64,000 nt of DNA from Mycoplasmoidaceae bacterium (GTDB lineage: Bacteria > Bacillota_I > Bacilli_A > Mycoplasmatales > Mycoplasmoidaceae), in assembly GCA_024407815.1 (NCBI GenBank), contig JAKSVS010000001.1:62001-126000 (forward strand), written 5' to 3'. Below the pieces are notes generated by a model. That model was not told the origin of the DNA, did no database searches, and worked only from the letters and a program-made list of their open reading frames with translations. Made by a program: the position numbers and the translations under genes. Of the stretch, positions 9,710 to 19,844 are shown piece by piece. The number at the start of each line of letters is the position of its first letter. Position 1 is the first letter of the stretch.

Positions 9710-10561
9710 TCAACGTTTTGATTTAATATAGGCAACAGCAGATTGCGCTGCAGTTTGTGCTTGTGCCATTGCTGGTTGAATCATTTTAACATCTAAATTT
9801 ATGCAATCGCCGCAAGCAAAGATTCCATTGAAATATGGACTAGCCATGGATTCATCAACAATTATTTGTTGCTTTGCATCTAACTTAACTTCCTGTGGCA
9901 AGAAATCAACACTTGGTTTATAACCATTATCAACAAAGGCATATTCGCATGGCTCCACACCATTATGTGTGACAACGCCCGTCAATCTGTCTTTATTTCC
10001 AGTAAAACCTTTGATGTCTGAAGCTTTGTAGAGTTTTAATTCTTTGGCTACAGTCTTTAGTTGATCGGCATATTTTGTATTACCAATCAAAGCTATTGTT
10101 TTTCCTTTAGCCAAGTTAATATCACAATTAACACAATAGGAAACACCGTGGCCAAAGAATGAGTCTTCTTTTTCTACACCAAGTTTATTAATTACAGTTC
10201 CTGTCGCAACATTCAAAGCTTTAGCTTCTCAAGCTTGTCCGTCCTCGGTAAATAAATAGAATATACCATTCTTTGGTTTGATTGATTGAACATTACCAAA
10301 TACGTAATTTGTTTTTACTTCTTCAGTTGCTTGTTTAAATAATTGTTGAGCAAGAGCATCACCAGGAACTTCATTGCCCATAAAGTTATGAATGGTGCCA
10401 ATGTGCATCAATTTACCACCAGGAACATCCTTTTCCAAAAAACAAGATTTTAATCCTAATTGAGTAACAACGGAGCTGGCAGTAATGCCTGCCACTCCAC
10501 CACCAATAACTATTACATCAAATTTATTTGTTTCACCAACAACTTCTACTTCAAGTCCCAT
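9710..10561 (-). CDS. trxB: Thioredoxin-reductase-like flavoprotein
   Basis: This is a pyridine-nucleotide-disulfide oxidoreductase fold protein of 283 residues, about 30 shorter than usual TrxB. The FAD-binding motif is present (VIVIGGGVAGITA, residues 16-28), as are the redox pair CVNC (Cys143/Cys146) and the C-terminal FAD-contact motif GIFACGDC. The segment that should bind NADPH (normally GxGxxA followed by an HRR-type arginine pair) reads IALIGNTKYADQL and lacks recognisable arginines. It could be a normal but divergent TrxB, or a reductase using another electron donor. It abuts lgt (TAAATG) and precedes whiA. Confidence 0.8.
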
Positions 10562-11599
10562 TTATCATGCTCCATAATAAATCATTTCTTGTGGTTTTCT
10601 TATGCAATCTTCAAATTGTTTATCTTGATATCTAAGAACAAGTCTTTTATTGCCTCAACCAGCACCAATCATTCTAAATACTTCTCCTGGTCCTCTTGTA
10701 TATAAAGCATGAAAAACCTTTTTGCCTCTAACTTTAGCCAATATTAAGTGGTTAATCGATATAAACATAAAGCCAACAACAATAAAGGCTATTGATACAC
10801 CCATATTAACTGATGAATAAAACTTATTATTACGCAAAGGTTCTAGTGCTAATCTAAAGCTTCCATATCACAATAAGTATCCACCGGCCATATCTCCTGT
10901 TTTTCTTACAGGAACAGCTTCAATACCAAAATAAAGAATAAAGAACATTGCAAGGTTTCCTAAACCTTCTCACAAAAATAATGGTTGGTGTCAACCAACG
11001 ACATCGACATTACGATCGATATACATACCGGGCAATACTTTTTCAAGAAAACTAATTAATCCTGGGTCCGTAACTAATGCCCCGTATACTTCTTGATTAA
11101 AGTAGTTTCCTCACCGACCAAGGAATTGTGCAATCAATATGCAAGGCATAATCGCATCAGCATATATTCAAAAGCTAACACGTTTCACTTGGTGTTGCTC
11201 ATCAAAACCATCTCTTACCCTATATTGTGGTAATTTCAAAACTAACGGAAAGTATATACATGCAGCAATTACAGTAAAAATAATACCTCATTCGATGGCT
11301 AGACCCGAACCAAATTTTGTTCAAAATTCAGATCAAGGTTTGCCGGCCGGTTCGCCAAGAACACAAGACCCGAAATTGGCACCAAAGATGACAACAGGAA
11401 CACCAATTAAGATAAATCAATAGAATGGTTCAATAGAAACCATATATTTTTTTCAAAGTTTTAGGCAAGCCAAAACTATTGCTACAACAAATCCTGTGGC
11501 AATAAAAATTGGGTAAAGTCAAGATTGACCATCGCCTCGTGGCAAAGGTGGAGTCCAACCAAGATTGCTTGCTAGTGAAACTGCCAATTGATCAGCCAT
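10562..11599 (-). CDS. lgt: Prolipoprotein diacylglyceryl transferase Lgt
   Basis: Lgt is an integral membrane enzyme that transfers diacylglycerol from phosphatidylglycerol to the lipobox cysteine of prolipoproteins, such as the BspA-like lipoprotein at 27-30 kb. The 345-residue sequence has multiple hydrophobic segments and the Lgt signature GRWGNYFNQEVYG (the essential Arg/Asn region), followed by HQPLFLWEG. TGA-Trp codons are frequent. The start ATG (11597-11599) overlaps the hprK stop by one base. The hprK-lgt order is conserved in Firmicutes. Confidence 0.94.
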
Positions 11600-12549
11600 T
11601 ATCTTTTTCCTTTCTTTAATATCTTCTCGTAATTCTGAAGATAGCTATCAACGGAGTTGTATCCAGCTTGTTTTAACTTATAGTTAACAACAGCCGATTC
11701 AATCAAACTGGCTGTAGCACTACCAGTAGTAATTGGAATAGAATATTTTGGTAACTGAACACCTCTAATTTTTTCAAACTTCTGTTCAACACCTACTCGT
11801 TCAAAGTCATTTGGTCTTTTTCTAATACTGCTTGGATTTGCCAATTGAACAACCATATGAACTTGGGTTTCTTGTAATGTTTTTTGTCATCCAAACATTC
11901 GGCTAATGTCTAAAATTCCCAAACCCCTGACTTCAATAAACTGTTTAGCAATACTTGTTGGGCGACCAAATAATGTTCGGCCAACATTGTAAACTTCAAT
12001 TGCATCATCTCCAACAAACATTGTTCCAGTTTTTAGCAATTCCATTGCTGCTTCTGATTTACCAGTACCAGATTCTCCTGTAATTAATACACCAACACCA
12101 TAAATTGATAGAAGTGTAGCGTGAACAACACTAGTTGGCGCTATTTTCTTAGCAATTCATGGAGAGATTTCAAAATACAAATCAGCAGAAGACATATTAA
12201 TATGGGCAATAGTTATATCTGTCTTACCAAATTCTTTTAAAATCATTTTTACATCTTGTGGTCCAAATGATGAATTAAGAATTATCATAGGCGGATCAAG
12301 AGCTTTTATTCGTTTGATTGCTCTATGAAGATCACTCTTAGAACAATTATTAAAATAGTTCAACTCAGATCTACCAAAAGACACAGGATTTGATTGTTTT
12401 TTGCAAGCAGGTTTGACTTTTGCAGTTAATTCGATACCCACTCTAGCTATACCAGAACAAGTGATATATCTAGAATTAGCCTTGCCTTTGTTAACAACGT
12501 TAAAATCAAACGAATTTAATACTTCTTTTACTGATAATTTCTTAGACAT
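11599..12549 (-). CDS. hprK: HPr kinase/phosphorylase
   Basis: HprK phosphorylates HPr of the sugar phosphotransferase system on Ser46 in response to metabolite levels and can reverse the reaction. The 316-residue protein has the hallmark P-loop GESGTGKS (residues 158-165) after the N-terminal regulatory domain. The HprK signature region EVRGLGILDISRMFG follows. Length is typical. It starts six bases after tilS and overlaps lgt by one base, so tilS-hprK-lgt-trxB-whiA looks like a single unit. Confidence 0.95.
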
Positions 12550-12555
12550 AGTTTA

Positions 12556-13446
12556 TTATTTCTGAACAAATTTAACTTTACCATTAGCTTTGTTTAGGTT
12601 TATGTTGTCCTCTAACCTCAAGCTAACATTTGACTTGTTAGAGACTACAAAGTCTCTAACTAGTTTTATTTTATTATAGTTTATGTTATCAATTTTGTTG
12701 TTTTTTAAAAACACATAAATAAGACTATCAAGATATTTCTTATCGCACTTTTTAATAAATTTAACTTCAAAGTTAATTTTTCTTCATTGAGTATAAAGTT
12801 TGTTTACCACTTGTTCAATTTTGGCTTGTTCAGCGTTTCTCTTGTTTATTTGTTTATACATTGCAAGCAGCTGTTTTTTGGATAACTTTGATAATTGCTT
12901 TCTGATTCTATTACGTTCATAAACATCGGAAGCGTTTGATGAATCAATTGCATAAGCGATGCCATTGTCTTTGCAATATTGTTCCAGGTCAGATTTGAAG
13001 CAATTAATAAGTGGCCTAAAAATATCCAAAGTTTTGTATTTTGAGTTTGTTTTAATCCCATAGAAAAAGTTTTTACTTTTTCTATTTTCTTGCATTATTG
13101 CCGTCTCTAAAAAATCATTTAAGTTATGAGCTACTAGCAATTTGTTAGATTTGAATTTTTTGGAACATTTAACAAAAAATTCGTACCTAATTTCTCTTGC
13201 TAACGACTGAAAATTGCTTTGTTTCGCCTTTTTATATACTGAAGGTTTAACGTCACAAATAGATAAAGGGATTTTGTTGATTTTGCAATAATTTTTCACT
13301 ATTTTTGTGTCATAATCACTATCAACTCTTTTGTGATAGTTCACGTGACATACACCAACAATTTCTTCTTTATACTTATCAAGCATGGCCATTGAATCTG
13401 GACCACCAGATACAGCAGCAATGTATTTGCTTTTTGGTTTTCTCAT
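12556..13446 (-). CDS. tilS: tRNA(Ile)-lysidine synthase TilS
   Basis: TilS attaches lysine to C34 of tRNA-Ile(CAU) to create the AUA-reading anticodon, an essential function. The 296-residue product has the N-terminal PP-loop motif SGGPDS (residues 14-19) and the conserved HNLNDFLETAIM and FRPLI motifs. It is shorter than E. coli TilS, as usual in mollicutes. One TGA-Trp codon (near 12784) joins the two parts. It is the first gene of the minus-strand hprK unit and is divergent from cdaA. Confidence 0.92.
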
Positions 13447-13464
13447 AACTTAATTGTAAGCAAA

Positions 13465-13497
13465 TTATTAACATTTACAAATGTTAATAACTATAAT
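13465..13497 (+). promoter_or_regulatory. cdaA promoter with palindrome in a divergent region
   Basis: Plus-strand TATAAT lies at 13492-13497, only six bases before the cdaA ATG, implying a leaderless mRNA. One base upstream is a perfect inverted repeat (13465-13490): 11-base arms TTATTAACATT with loop TACA. Sitting between divergent tilS and cdaA, it could control both. Confidence 0.6.
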
Positions 13498-13503
13498 TAA
13501 AAT

Positions 13504-14208
13504 ATGTTATCAGACGATATTGTTAAACCATTGGTGCTTGTTAGTACGATTTTGTCATCACTTCTACTGATCATGATTTTTGCTGGTATGATCACTTATT
13601 TTGTTCGTTCACCACGATACGCAAGACCAAACACAAAAAATACTTCTAGAATCTACAAAAACCAAAGAAAGAAAATAATCAATATTGAAAATATTGCTTT
13701 ATATATTGCCAATCTTGCCACAACTCTATCAAGATTGGGCAATAACAAAGTTGGTAGTCTGCTTATAATGGAAAATAAGGATAATCTAGAGAAGTATGTT
13801 CAGCTAGGAACGAAAGTTGATTCTCCTTTCTTTTCAGAGTTAGTTTACTCCATATTCTTTAACCACGAATCTGCATTGCACGATGGTGCTATAATCATTC
13901 GTAACTTAAGAATAGTTTCACTGTCAAGTTACTTACCTTTAAGTAATAGACTAGTTCCCGTAAACTACGGATCAAGACATAGAGCCGCTTTTGGTTTAGC
14001 TGAAAGAACAGATGCTTTGGTTTTCATCGTTTCTGAAACTACTGGTTTGATAAGTTGTGTCCATGGCTCAGAAAACATTGCTCTATCTAATGATAGTGTC
14101 AAACTTGCTAGTCAGCTAACAGATGTCTTATTTGATTTTTATTATCCTTTGACTGTAGCTAAAACCCCAATTGTTATCCAAAAGATTAAAGAAAAATTAA
14201 GTCAATAG
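13504..14208 (+). CDS. cdaA: Diadenylate cyclase (c-di-AMP synthase, CdaA/CdaM type)
   Basis: DAC-domain enzymes condense two ATP into the second messenger c-di-AMP, which controls potassium uptake and osmotic balance in Firmicutes and mollicutes. The 234-residue protein has one N-terminal membrane segment (about residues 8-33). The DAC domain follows, with catalytic HDGAIII and the ATP-binding GSRHRAAFGLAE motif. A single transmembrane anchor rather than three resembles the mycoplasma CdaM type. It has its own leaderless-type promoter and is followed by a tRNA-Ser gene. No regulator gene such as cdaR is adjacent. Confidence 0.92.
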   Translation: MLSDDIVKPLVLVSTILSSLLLIMIFAGMITYFVRSPRYARPNTKNTSRIYKNQRKKIINIENIALYIANLATTLSRLGNNKVGSLLIMENKDNLEKYVQLGTKVDSPFFSELVYSIFFNHESALHDGAIIIRNLRIVSLSSYLPLSNRLVPVNYGSRHRAAFGLAERTDALVFIVSETTGLISCVHGSENIALSNDSVKLASQLTDVLFDFYYPLTVAKTPIVIQKIKEKLSQ

Positions 14209-14235
14209 GTTAAAATTATATTGCTTGTTAGCAAT

Positions 14236-14325
14236 GGAAACGTACTCAAGTGGTTAAGAGGACACCCTGCTAAGGTGTTAGATCGGGTTTCCGGTGCATG
14301 GGTTCGACTCCCATCGTTTCCGCCA
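14236..14325 (+). tRNA. tRNA-Ser (GCU anticodon)
   Basis: The 90-nt gene folds as a class II tRNA: acceptor GGAAACG pairs with CGTTTCC, followed by a G discriminator and an encoded CCA. The anticodon loop CTGCTAA gives GCU (serine AGY codons). A long variable arm is present (GATCGGGTTTCCGGT region), and the T loop is GGGTTCGACTCCC. It lies just downstream of cdaA and is followed by a terminator. Confidence 0.93.
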
Positions 14326-14331
14326 TTTAAA

Positions 14332-14360
14332 AAACTAGGTATTTACCTAGTTTATTTTTT
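14332..14360 (+). terminator. Intrinsic terminator after tRNA-Ser
   Basis: A nine-base stem AAACTAGGT/ACCTAGTTT with loop ATTT is followed by a T-rich run. It ends where the convergent minus-strand gene stops. Confidence 0.75.
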
Positions 14361-15049
14361 TATCTATAACCCGGATATTGAATTAAATAGTGCATTGTTG
14401 GAGAAAGAAGACCGATAGCTACAAGGAAACATACAACAGATATTAATAGTGCTATCCAAAACATGTAGTGATAAATCCTCGAACTTGCAACTTGGTTAAT
14501 ACCAATGAATCATGTTGTTAGTAAGTAAATCAATGGAACAACGCAAGGGAAAATACTAATTCACGAAAAGACAACACCAATATTCAAACATGTTTTTACT
14601 GTACCATCACCTAATCATGGATATTTTTCAATATCAGCTGAAGCACAAGGTGATAAGAAAACAAGCATTAGAATAGATCCAATTATTACAAAACCCATAA
14701 TGGAAAGTTCAATAATTCATGTTTTCTTAAGTTTGGCTTTGTCACTCAACATTTTAGAAACTTTTTCACCGAACTTTGTTTTAGCTGCTTTTTCAGCACG
14801 TTTAGTTTTTTTGAAACGTTCAAAGTTAATTGTTTCTTTAGCTGCTTTTTCTACGACTTTTGCGTCAACATCAAGTTTAACTTCGTTAGGTTGAGCTTGA
14901 GGTTGCACAACAGTGGTACCAAAAGAACCGACATTCTTATTAATGTCGTCATGTCCGCCTGAACCAAATTCAGCTTTTTCTTCTTTTGCTTTTTTGGTTA
15001 ACAAGTCAATGTCAGGTTTTGATTCTTTGTTGTTCTTTTTGTCGTCCAT
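14360..15049 (-). CDS. Hypothetical membrane protein with charged N-terminus
   Basis: No family is recognised. The 229-residue product begins with about 110 highly charged, Lys/Glu/Asp-rich residues predicted to be cytosolic and partly helical. It continues with three or four hydrophobic segments (for example around residues 113-135, 150-178 and 190-215) and ends ...YPGYR. A TGA-Trp codon at about 14717 joins the two halves. The layout (acidic/basic soluble head, membrane tail) resembles lineage-specific mollicute membrane proteins. It is convergent with tRNA-Ser and precedes rbfA on the other side with no clear operon link. Confidence 0.65.
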
Positions 15050-15074
15050 AGTTGTTTAATTATAATATTTTATA

Positions 15075-15437
15075 TTATTTGTCTGTTTTTTTGTGCAATT
15101 GATTAATTATTCTTTCAACTTCTAGTGATTGATTAATAGAATAATCTTTTTGAAAAATTAACTCAGGGATTTTCCTAATTTCTAAATTTTTTGCTAAAGC
15201 TGTTTTGAAGGCGCCTTTTGCCTTAGCAACAGCTTCTACTACTTGGTCAATTTTCTTTCTATCATAAGTATCAACCAAGATTACCGCTTCACTATAATCG
15301 TTTGTTAGCTTTAAATTAGTAAATGTAGCTAACTTAACAATTGGGTCATATATTTCATCGCGCAATGTATTGCACAAAATTATTAGCATGGTTTGCTGAA
15401 TACGGTCGTGGTTGTAATTTTTCTTTTTATTGTCCAT
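15075..15437 (-). CDS. rbfA: Ribosome-binding factor A
   Basis: RbfA is a KH-like cold-shock protein that binds the 30S subunit and promotes maturation of the 16S 5' end. The 120-residue product matches in length and pattern: an early RIQQTMLIILCNTLRDEI helix, central LTNDYSEAVILVDTYD strands and a C-terminal RKIPELIFQKDYSINQSLEVERII segment corresponding to the usual P-L-x-F-x-x-D-x-S motif. It follows infB after six bases, as in the nusA-infB-rbfA operon. Confidence 0.88.
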   Translation of the reverse strand: MDNKKKNYNHDRIQQTMLIILCNTLRDEIYDPIVKLATFTNLKLTNDYSEAVILVDTYDRKKIDQVVEAVAKAKGAFKTALAKNLEIRKIPELIFQKDYSINQSLEVERIINQLHKKTDK

Positions 15438-15443
15438 AAATTG

Positions 15444-17285
15444 CTACCAGTCCTTAGTCTCGGCAATATTCTTTGCTGATTTATCAACTGTTTTATAAAT
15501 TTGAATAATGTCTCCAACTTTAACATCATTAAAGTTCTTGATGACTAGACCGCATTCATGACCAGCAGTTATTTCGTTAACTGCGTCTTTACCATGACGT
15601 AAAGAAGCAATTTCATTATGGTAAATTTCTTTTCCTTCTCTTATAACACGGGCAAAAGCATTTCTTAAAACTTTGCCAGATGTTACAGCAACACCACAGA
15701 TTGTTCCGATGTCAGAATGTTTTCATGTTTGTTTTACTTCGCATTCACCAACATCCTCATCTACTGATATAGGATCAAGTGAACCGTACAACATGTTTAC
15801 AACATCTTCTTTCAGTTTATAGATTATGTTATAGAAATAAAACTTAACCATTTGTTCCTTCGCTAGATCTTTAATATCTTTATTAGGTCTAACATTGAAA
15901 CCAATAATGCTGGCGTGTGAAGCTTTAGCTAATTGGATATCAGATTCAGAAATTGCACCAATCGCAGTGCGAACTATATCTATTGTCGCACCTTCAATTT
16001 TTACTTTTTCCAACATTCCTTTAATTGCTTCAAGAGAACCTTGAACATCGGTTTTAATTAAAAGATTCAAACGCTTTCTAGTATCGTTAGGATCAATTTG
16101 CTTCATCTGACTTCTAAAAATATTAATATTTTTCTCTTTGACTTTTTTAGCCAAATCTTTTGCTAAATTTTCATCTTTAATAACAAGTCATTTAGTTCCT
16201 GGTGTTGGTACTTCGGATAAACCAGTAATCTTTGCTGGCTGACCTGGTGTAGCAACAGGAATTTCTTTACCTAAATCGTTGAAGATTGCTCTGACCCTTC
16301 CATATACAGCACCCAAAACAATAAAATCACCTTTTCTTATTGTTCCGTTTTGAACAAGTAGCGTAGTTACTGGTCCAAGCCCTTTATCCATGTTAGCTTC
16401 GATACAAGTTCCCATACCATCACGATTTGGGTTAGCTTTTAATTCCATAATGTCAGTTAAGGTGATAATTGCATCAAGTAATTGAGGAATTCCATCACCT
16501 TTTAATGCCGAACCTTTAACTGTTATTGTGTCTCCACCTCATTCTTCACATGTCAAACCTTTTTCAGATAAATCTGACATTGCTTTGTCAGGTTTGGCAC
16601 CAGGTTTATCCATCTTGTTAATGAAAACAATTATTGGTACTTTAGCGGCCTTAGCATGATCAATAGCTTCTTCTGTTTGTAGCTTAATTCCATCATCAGC
16701 AGCAACAACCAAAACAACCACATCGGTAATACTTGCACCACGAGCACGCATTTCAGTAAATGCTTCGTGGCCAGGAGTATCAATAAAGGTAATTGGATTA
16801 CCATTTCTTGTAATCTGATATGCACCAATATGCTGTGTAATACCACCAAATTCTCCAGCAGTTACATGACTTTTTCGTATATTATCAAGCAAAGTAGTTT
16901 TTCCATGGTCTACATGCCCCATAATAGTAACAACTGGTGGTCTTTTCTTTTTATCTTCTTCTTTGTCTTCGACAATTAAATTGTCGATAACATTGGTTTC
17001 ATCCAATTGTAATTTCTTTTCAAAGTCTAAATCAAACTCTAAACAAATTTCACCCATTTCCTCTTCAGTTAAAAGCTTATTTAATGGATAGGCTTTTCCT
17101 TTCAAGAAGAAATATTTTATTATTTCAGCGGCAGGTTTATTTAATTTGGCTGTAAATTCTGATACAGTCAATGGACCAGTGAAAACAAAAACGCCGTTTT
17201 GAACTCCGGTCTTAACGGTTTTTATTTGTTTTCTAATATCCACAGATTTACGTGTGTCTATCTTTTTTTTGTTTTGTTTGGCCAT
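15444..17285 (-). CDS. infB: Translation initiation factor IF-2
   Basis: IF-2 is the GTPase that positions fMet-tRNA on the 30S subunit and promotes subunit joining. The 613-residue frame, read through several TGA-Trp codons, has a short N-terminal domain, then the G domain with [18 protein letters not shown] and NKMDKP. The IF2 C1/C2 domains follow (for example [11 protein letters not shown] and IGFNVRPN). It lacks the long N-terminal extension of E. coli IF-2, as usual in mollicutes. AGGAGG precedes the ATG. It lies downstream of ylxR and nusA. Confidence 0.96.
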
Positions 17286-17304
17286 ATAAACCTCCTATAA
17301 AATA

Positions 17305-17559
17305 TTAATTACATTTTTTTAAATCTTCGAGGAATTCTGTGGAAACAGAACACCTTGTTTTTTTAGAAAGGATATTTATTAATTTTGGATCATTTAATGC
17401 TTGGTCGTTTATCTTTAATCAGTAACCTCGACCTGGCATCTTTTTAGTTTTATCAATAACTAGGTTATTACCAACTTTAACTAATCTTATTAGTTCTTGT
17501 CTATCAAACTGTTTATTTGAATAGAGACAAGTACGTAATGACTTATTTTTTCTTAACAT
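17305..17559 (-). CDS. ylxR: YlxR-family RNA-binding protein (DUF448)
   Basis: YlxR is a small putative RNA-binding or regulatory protein found between nusA and infB in many bacteria. This 84-residue frame, which includes one TGA-Trp codon, shows the family pattern: LRTCLYSNKQFDRQELIRLV followed by KKMPGRGYW, the PGRGxY motif. Its ATG (17557-17559) lies inside the last codons of nusA, overlapping by 17 bases. The L7Ae-like gene ylxQ that usually follows is absent. Confidence 0.88.
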
Positions 17560-19024
17560 CTTTTGTTAATTCATCTAAAGCTGCTAAATCATCAGCATAA
17601 GAATTTAATTCTTCTTTGCTAATTTCAATAGCAGGTTCTTCTGGTTGAATAACTTCATCAGGAGATACCGCTTTAGTTGCATCATCAACTAAAGTATTGT
17701 TTGAATCAATTGTCTCAAGAATTGAGGCATTTGATTGAGAACGATATTTTTCAAGTGTTGAACCGAACTTATCAACTGGCTTAGTTTTCTTAACTGCATC
17801 AACAGGTGTTGGTGTTACAATTCTCTCGATCTTAACATATTCAACGTTTTCATCTTTAGCAGTATCAACAGAAATAACGTCGATATCAGCTTCAAGAAGC
17901 TGGCTGATAATTTTAACGTTCTTTCCTTTAAGACCAATTAATAAAGCTGCTCTATAATCATCAGAAGTTACTAAAGTAATTCTTCTACCAGTAACTTCTT
18001 TCTTCTTACCTGTTTCAGGGTCTTCTTCAAATACAGGTTCATCAACATGGTAACCATAAACTGGAACTGGATTGCAAATATTTGCAATAAATTTACCAGG
18101 TTCTTCATCATAGTTAGCAAATTCAATCTTTTCAGAACCCATTTCTTGAAGAATTGGTCTAATTCTATCAGCTCTAGCTCCAATACAAGCACCAATCGCA
18201 TCAACTCCTGGTTGATTTGATTTGACTGCAACTTTAGTTTTGTATCCAGCAACTCTACCAACTTTTTTAATTTCTACAACTCCAGTTTGAATTTCTGGAA
18301 TGTTTGTATGTAGTAAATCAACAACAATTTGACCACTTGCACGAGAAAGTTCAACTGGTCAACCTCTTGTTTGTTCTTTTACATCTTTAATAACAAATTT
18401 ATATTTAGCACCAGGAATTAATCTTTCGTCTGGGTTAGCATCTATTCTTCTAACAACACCATATGTCTTACCTAAGTTAACAACAATTAATTTGCTTCTA
18501 GCATCAATTTTTTCAACTTCAGCATAAACAATTGTTCCAATTTTAGGCGCTCATTCTTTGTAAATGTTTTTGTTTGATTCAATTGAAACACCTTGTTTGA
18601 AAACAAGCAGAATGTGTTTTACAACACGTTCTGGTAGCGTATCAATATTGATTGGTTCTTTTACTATATCACCAACTTTAATATCTTTGTTATATTTTTT
18701 CTTAGCATCAGAAAGAAGAATTTGATTGTAATCGTTATAGTCTTTTTCAGCAACGCCAGTATCTGGGTCAACCCAGTCTGGTGTTGTTGCATCATCAATA
18801 ACTGTAAACAATCTGTTTAAAGAGATCTTACCGGTCTCTTTATCAATTGTTACTTCACATTTATCACCAGCATATTGCTCGTGATTTTCATCAACAGATG
18901 AAGTTTCTCTTTCGTAAGCTTTTTTCATTGCATTTTCTAAAGCTGCAACAACTATTTCTTGAGTTACATCCTTAGCATCAGCAATTTCCTTGATAATCTT
19001 AAGTAATTGATTATTTTTTTCCAT
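17543..19024 (-). CDS. nusA: Transcription termination/antitermination factor NusA
   Basis: NusA binds RNA polymerase and nascent RNA, modulating pausing and termination. The 493-residue protein has the N-terminal RNA-polymerase-binding domain (IIKEIADAKDVTQEIVVAALENAMKKAY), an S1 domain after the TGA-Trp at about 18550, and KH domains with VDAIGACIGARADRI and AALLIGLKGKNVKIIS. The C-terminal tail is acidic and Lys/Asp-rich, as in many mollicutes. It begins the nusA-ylxR-infB-rbfA unit; the rimP gene that normally precedes nusA is not present here. Confidence 0.95.
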
Positions 19025-19047
19025 ATTTTATCCTTTTTTAATAAAAG

Positions 19048-19075
19048 CACTCAAGGCGAACGAGCGTCTTGAGTG
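19048..19075 (-). promoter_or_regulatory. Hairpin in the nusA leader
   Basis: CACTCAAG and CTTGAGTG form an eight-base stem around a GC-rich loop, unusual in this A+T-rich genome. With the -10 box at 19084-19089, the transcript would start almost exactly at this hairpin. On the minus strand it is followed by CTTTTATT, so it may be a weak attenuator or a stabilising 5' stem. Confidence 0.5.
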
Positions 19076-19083
19076 GTATACTT

Positions 19084-19110
19084 ATTATACATATAAATAT
19101 ATATTTATAT
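19084..19110 (-). promoter_or_regulatory. nusA operon promoter with palindrome
   Basis: Minus-strand TATAAT at 19084-19089 is separated by one base from a perfect 20-nt palindrome at 19091-19110 (half site ATATAAATAT), the same geometry as at rsmI and cdaA. Confidence 0.6.
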
Positions 19111-19143
19111 AAAATTAATAATTTTTTAGTTTTAAAAATAAGG

Positions 19144-19163
19144 TATAATCACTAAATAAGGAG
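19144..19163 (+). promoter_or_regulatory. Promoter and ribosome site of the Lys-rich membrane protein
   Basis: TATAAT at 19144-19149 is followed by AAGGAG at 19158-19163 and ATG at 19169. This is one of the clearest Shine-Dalgarno sequences in the window, with a very short leader. Confidence 0.65.
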
Positions 19164-19168
19164 AAAAT

Positions 19169-19768
19169 ATGGCTTATATTTCTAATGAAGAACGTAACAA
19201 ACGTATTAACGCTTCAAACCAAAGCTATGCTTTAAGAAAAGCATTTATTGCTGTAACTGTTGGTTTGCTTGCATTACTTGTTTCTTTTGCAATTGTGTCA
19301 GTAGTTATGACATACAACACAATTTCAGACGACCAAGTAACTATGAATTTGCTTAACATAGTTAAAAAATATCTAAATGGTCAGTGGTGATCAGTACTTA
19401 TGATTAATACTGATGGTAAGGTTGTTCTAGCACCAATTGCTTATATTCTTGGTGGTGTTGCTGTCCTAACAATAGGTTTTGCAATCGCTACACTTGTTCT
19501 AGTATTAACAATGAAATCACCTAGAAGCGTCAAAGCCAACATTAATGTGTTGCAATCTTCAGCTATTTCAGGAAAAAAACTTGAAGCAAAAGAAAATGCA
19601 TCTAAAGTTTTCAAAGAAAGAGCCGCAAAGCCTGTAAAAGAGGACAAGAAAGACGACAAAAAAGCAAAAAACGACAAAAAAGTCGACAAGAAAGTAAAAG
19701 ACGTTAAGAAAGCTGACAAGAAGGCCAAAGACGTTAAGAAAGTCGACAAAAAAGGCAAGAAAAAATAA
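19169..19768 (+). CDS. Hypothetical two-span membrane protein with Lys/Asp-rich tail
   Basis: No family is recognised. The 199-residue product (a Trp-TGA codon at 19388-19390 joins two pieces) has two hydrophobic segments, about residues 25-50 and 83-108. A strongly basic C-terminal tail of about 65 residues follows, built from repeats of DKK, KDVKK and DKKAK. Such a tail is expected to be cytosolic and could bind nucleic acid or acidic lipids, but this is inference. It has its own strong promoter and terminator and stands alone between nusA and tmRNA. Confidence 0.75.
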
Positions 19769-19773
19769 TAAAT

Positions 19774-19799
19774 AACGGACTCTGTCCGTTTTTTTTCTT
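19774..19799 (+). terminator. Intrinsic terminator of the Lys-rich membrane protein gene
   Basis: Stem AACGGAC/GTCCGTT with loop TCT is followed by eight T residues. Confidence 0.85.
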
Positions 19800-19808
19800 T
19801 AAATCAAA

Positions 19809-19836
19809 TAAAAAAACCCCAGTAATATGGGGTTTT
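19809..19836 (-). terminator. Intrinsic terminator of tmRNA
   Basis: On the minus strand CCCC-ATATTACT-GGGG with flanking A/T pairs ends in TTTTTTTATTT, just beyond the CCA end of tmRNA. Confidence 0.8.
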
Positions 19837-19844
19837 TATTATTA

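Noticed and set aside
14221..14418. Open reading frame across the tRNA-Ser region
   Set aside because: It coincides with a well-folded class II tRNA with CCA and its terminator; no protein-like composition.
19441..19758. Hydrophobic minus-strand frame opposite the Lys-rich tail
   Set aside because: It is the antisense of Lys codons (Phe/Leu/Ser-rich shadow), with no start signals.
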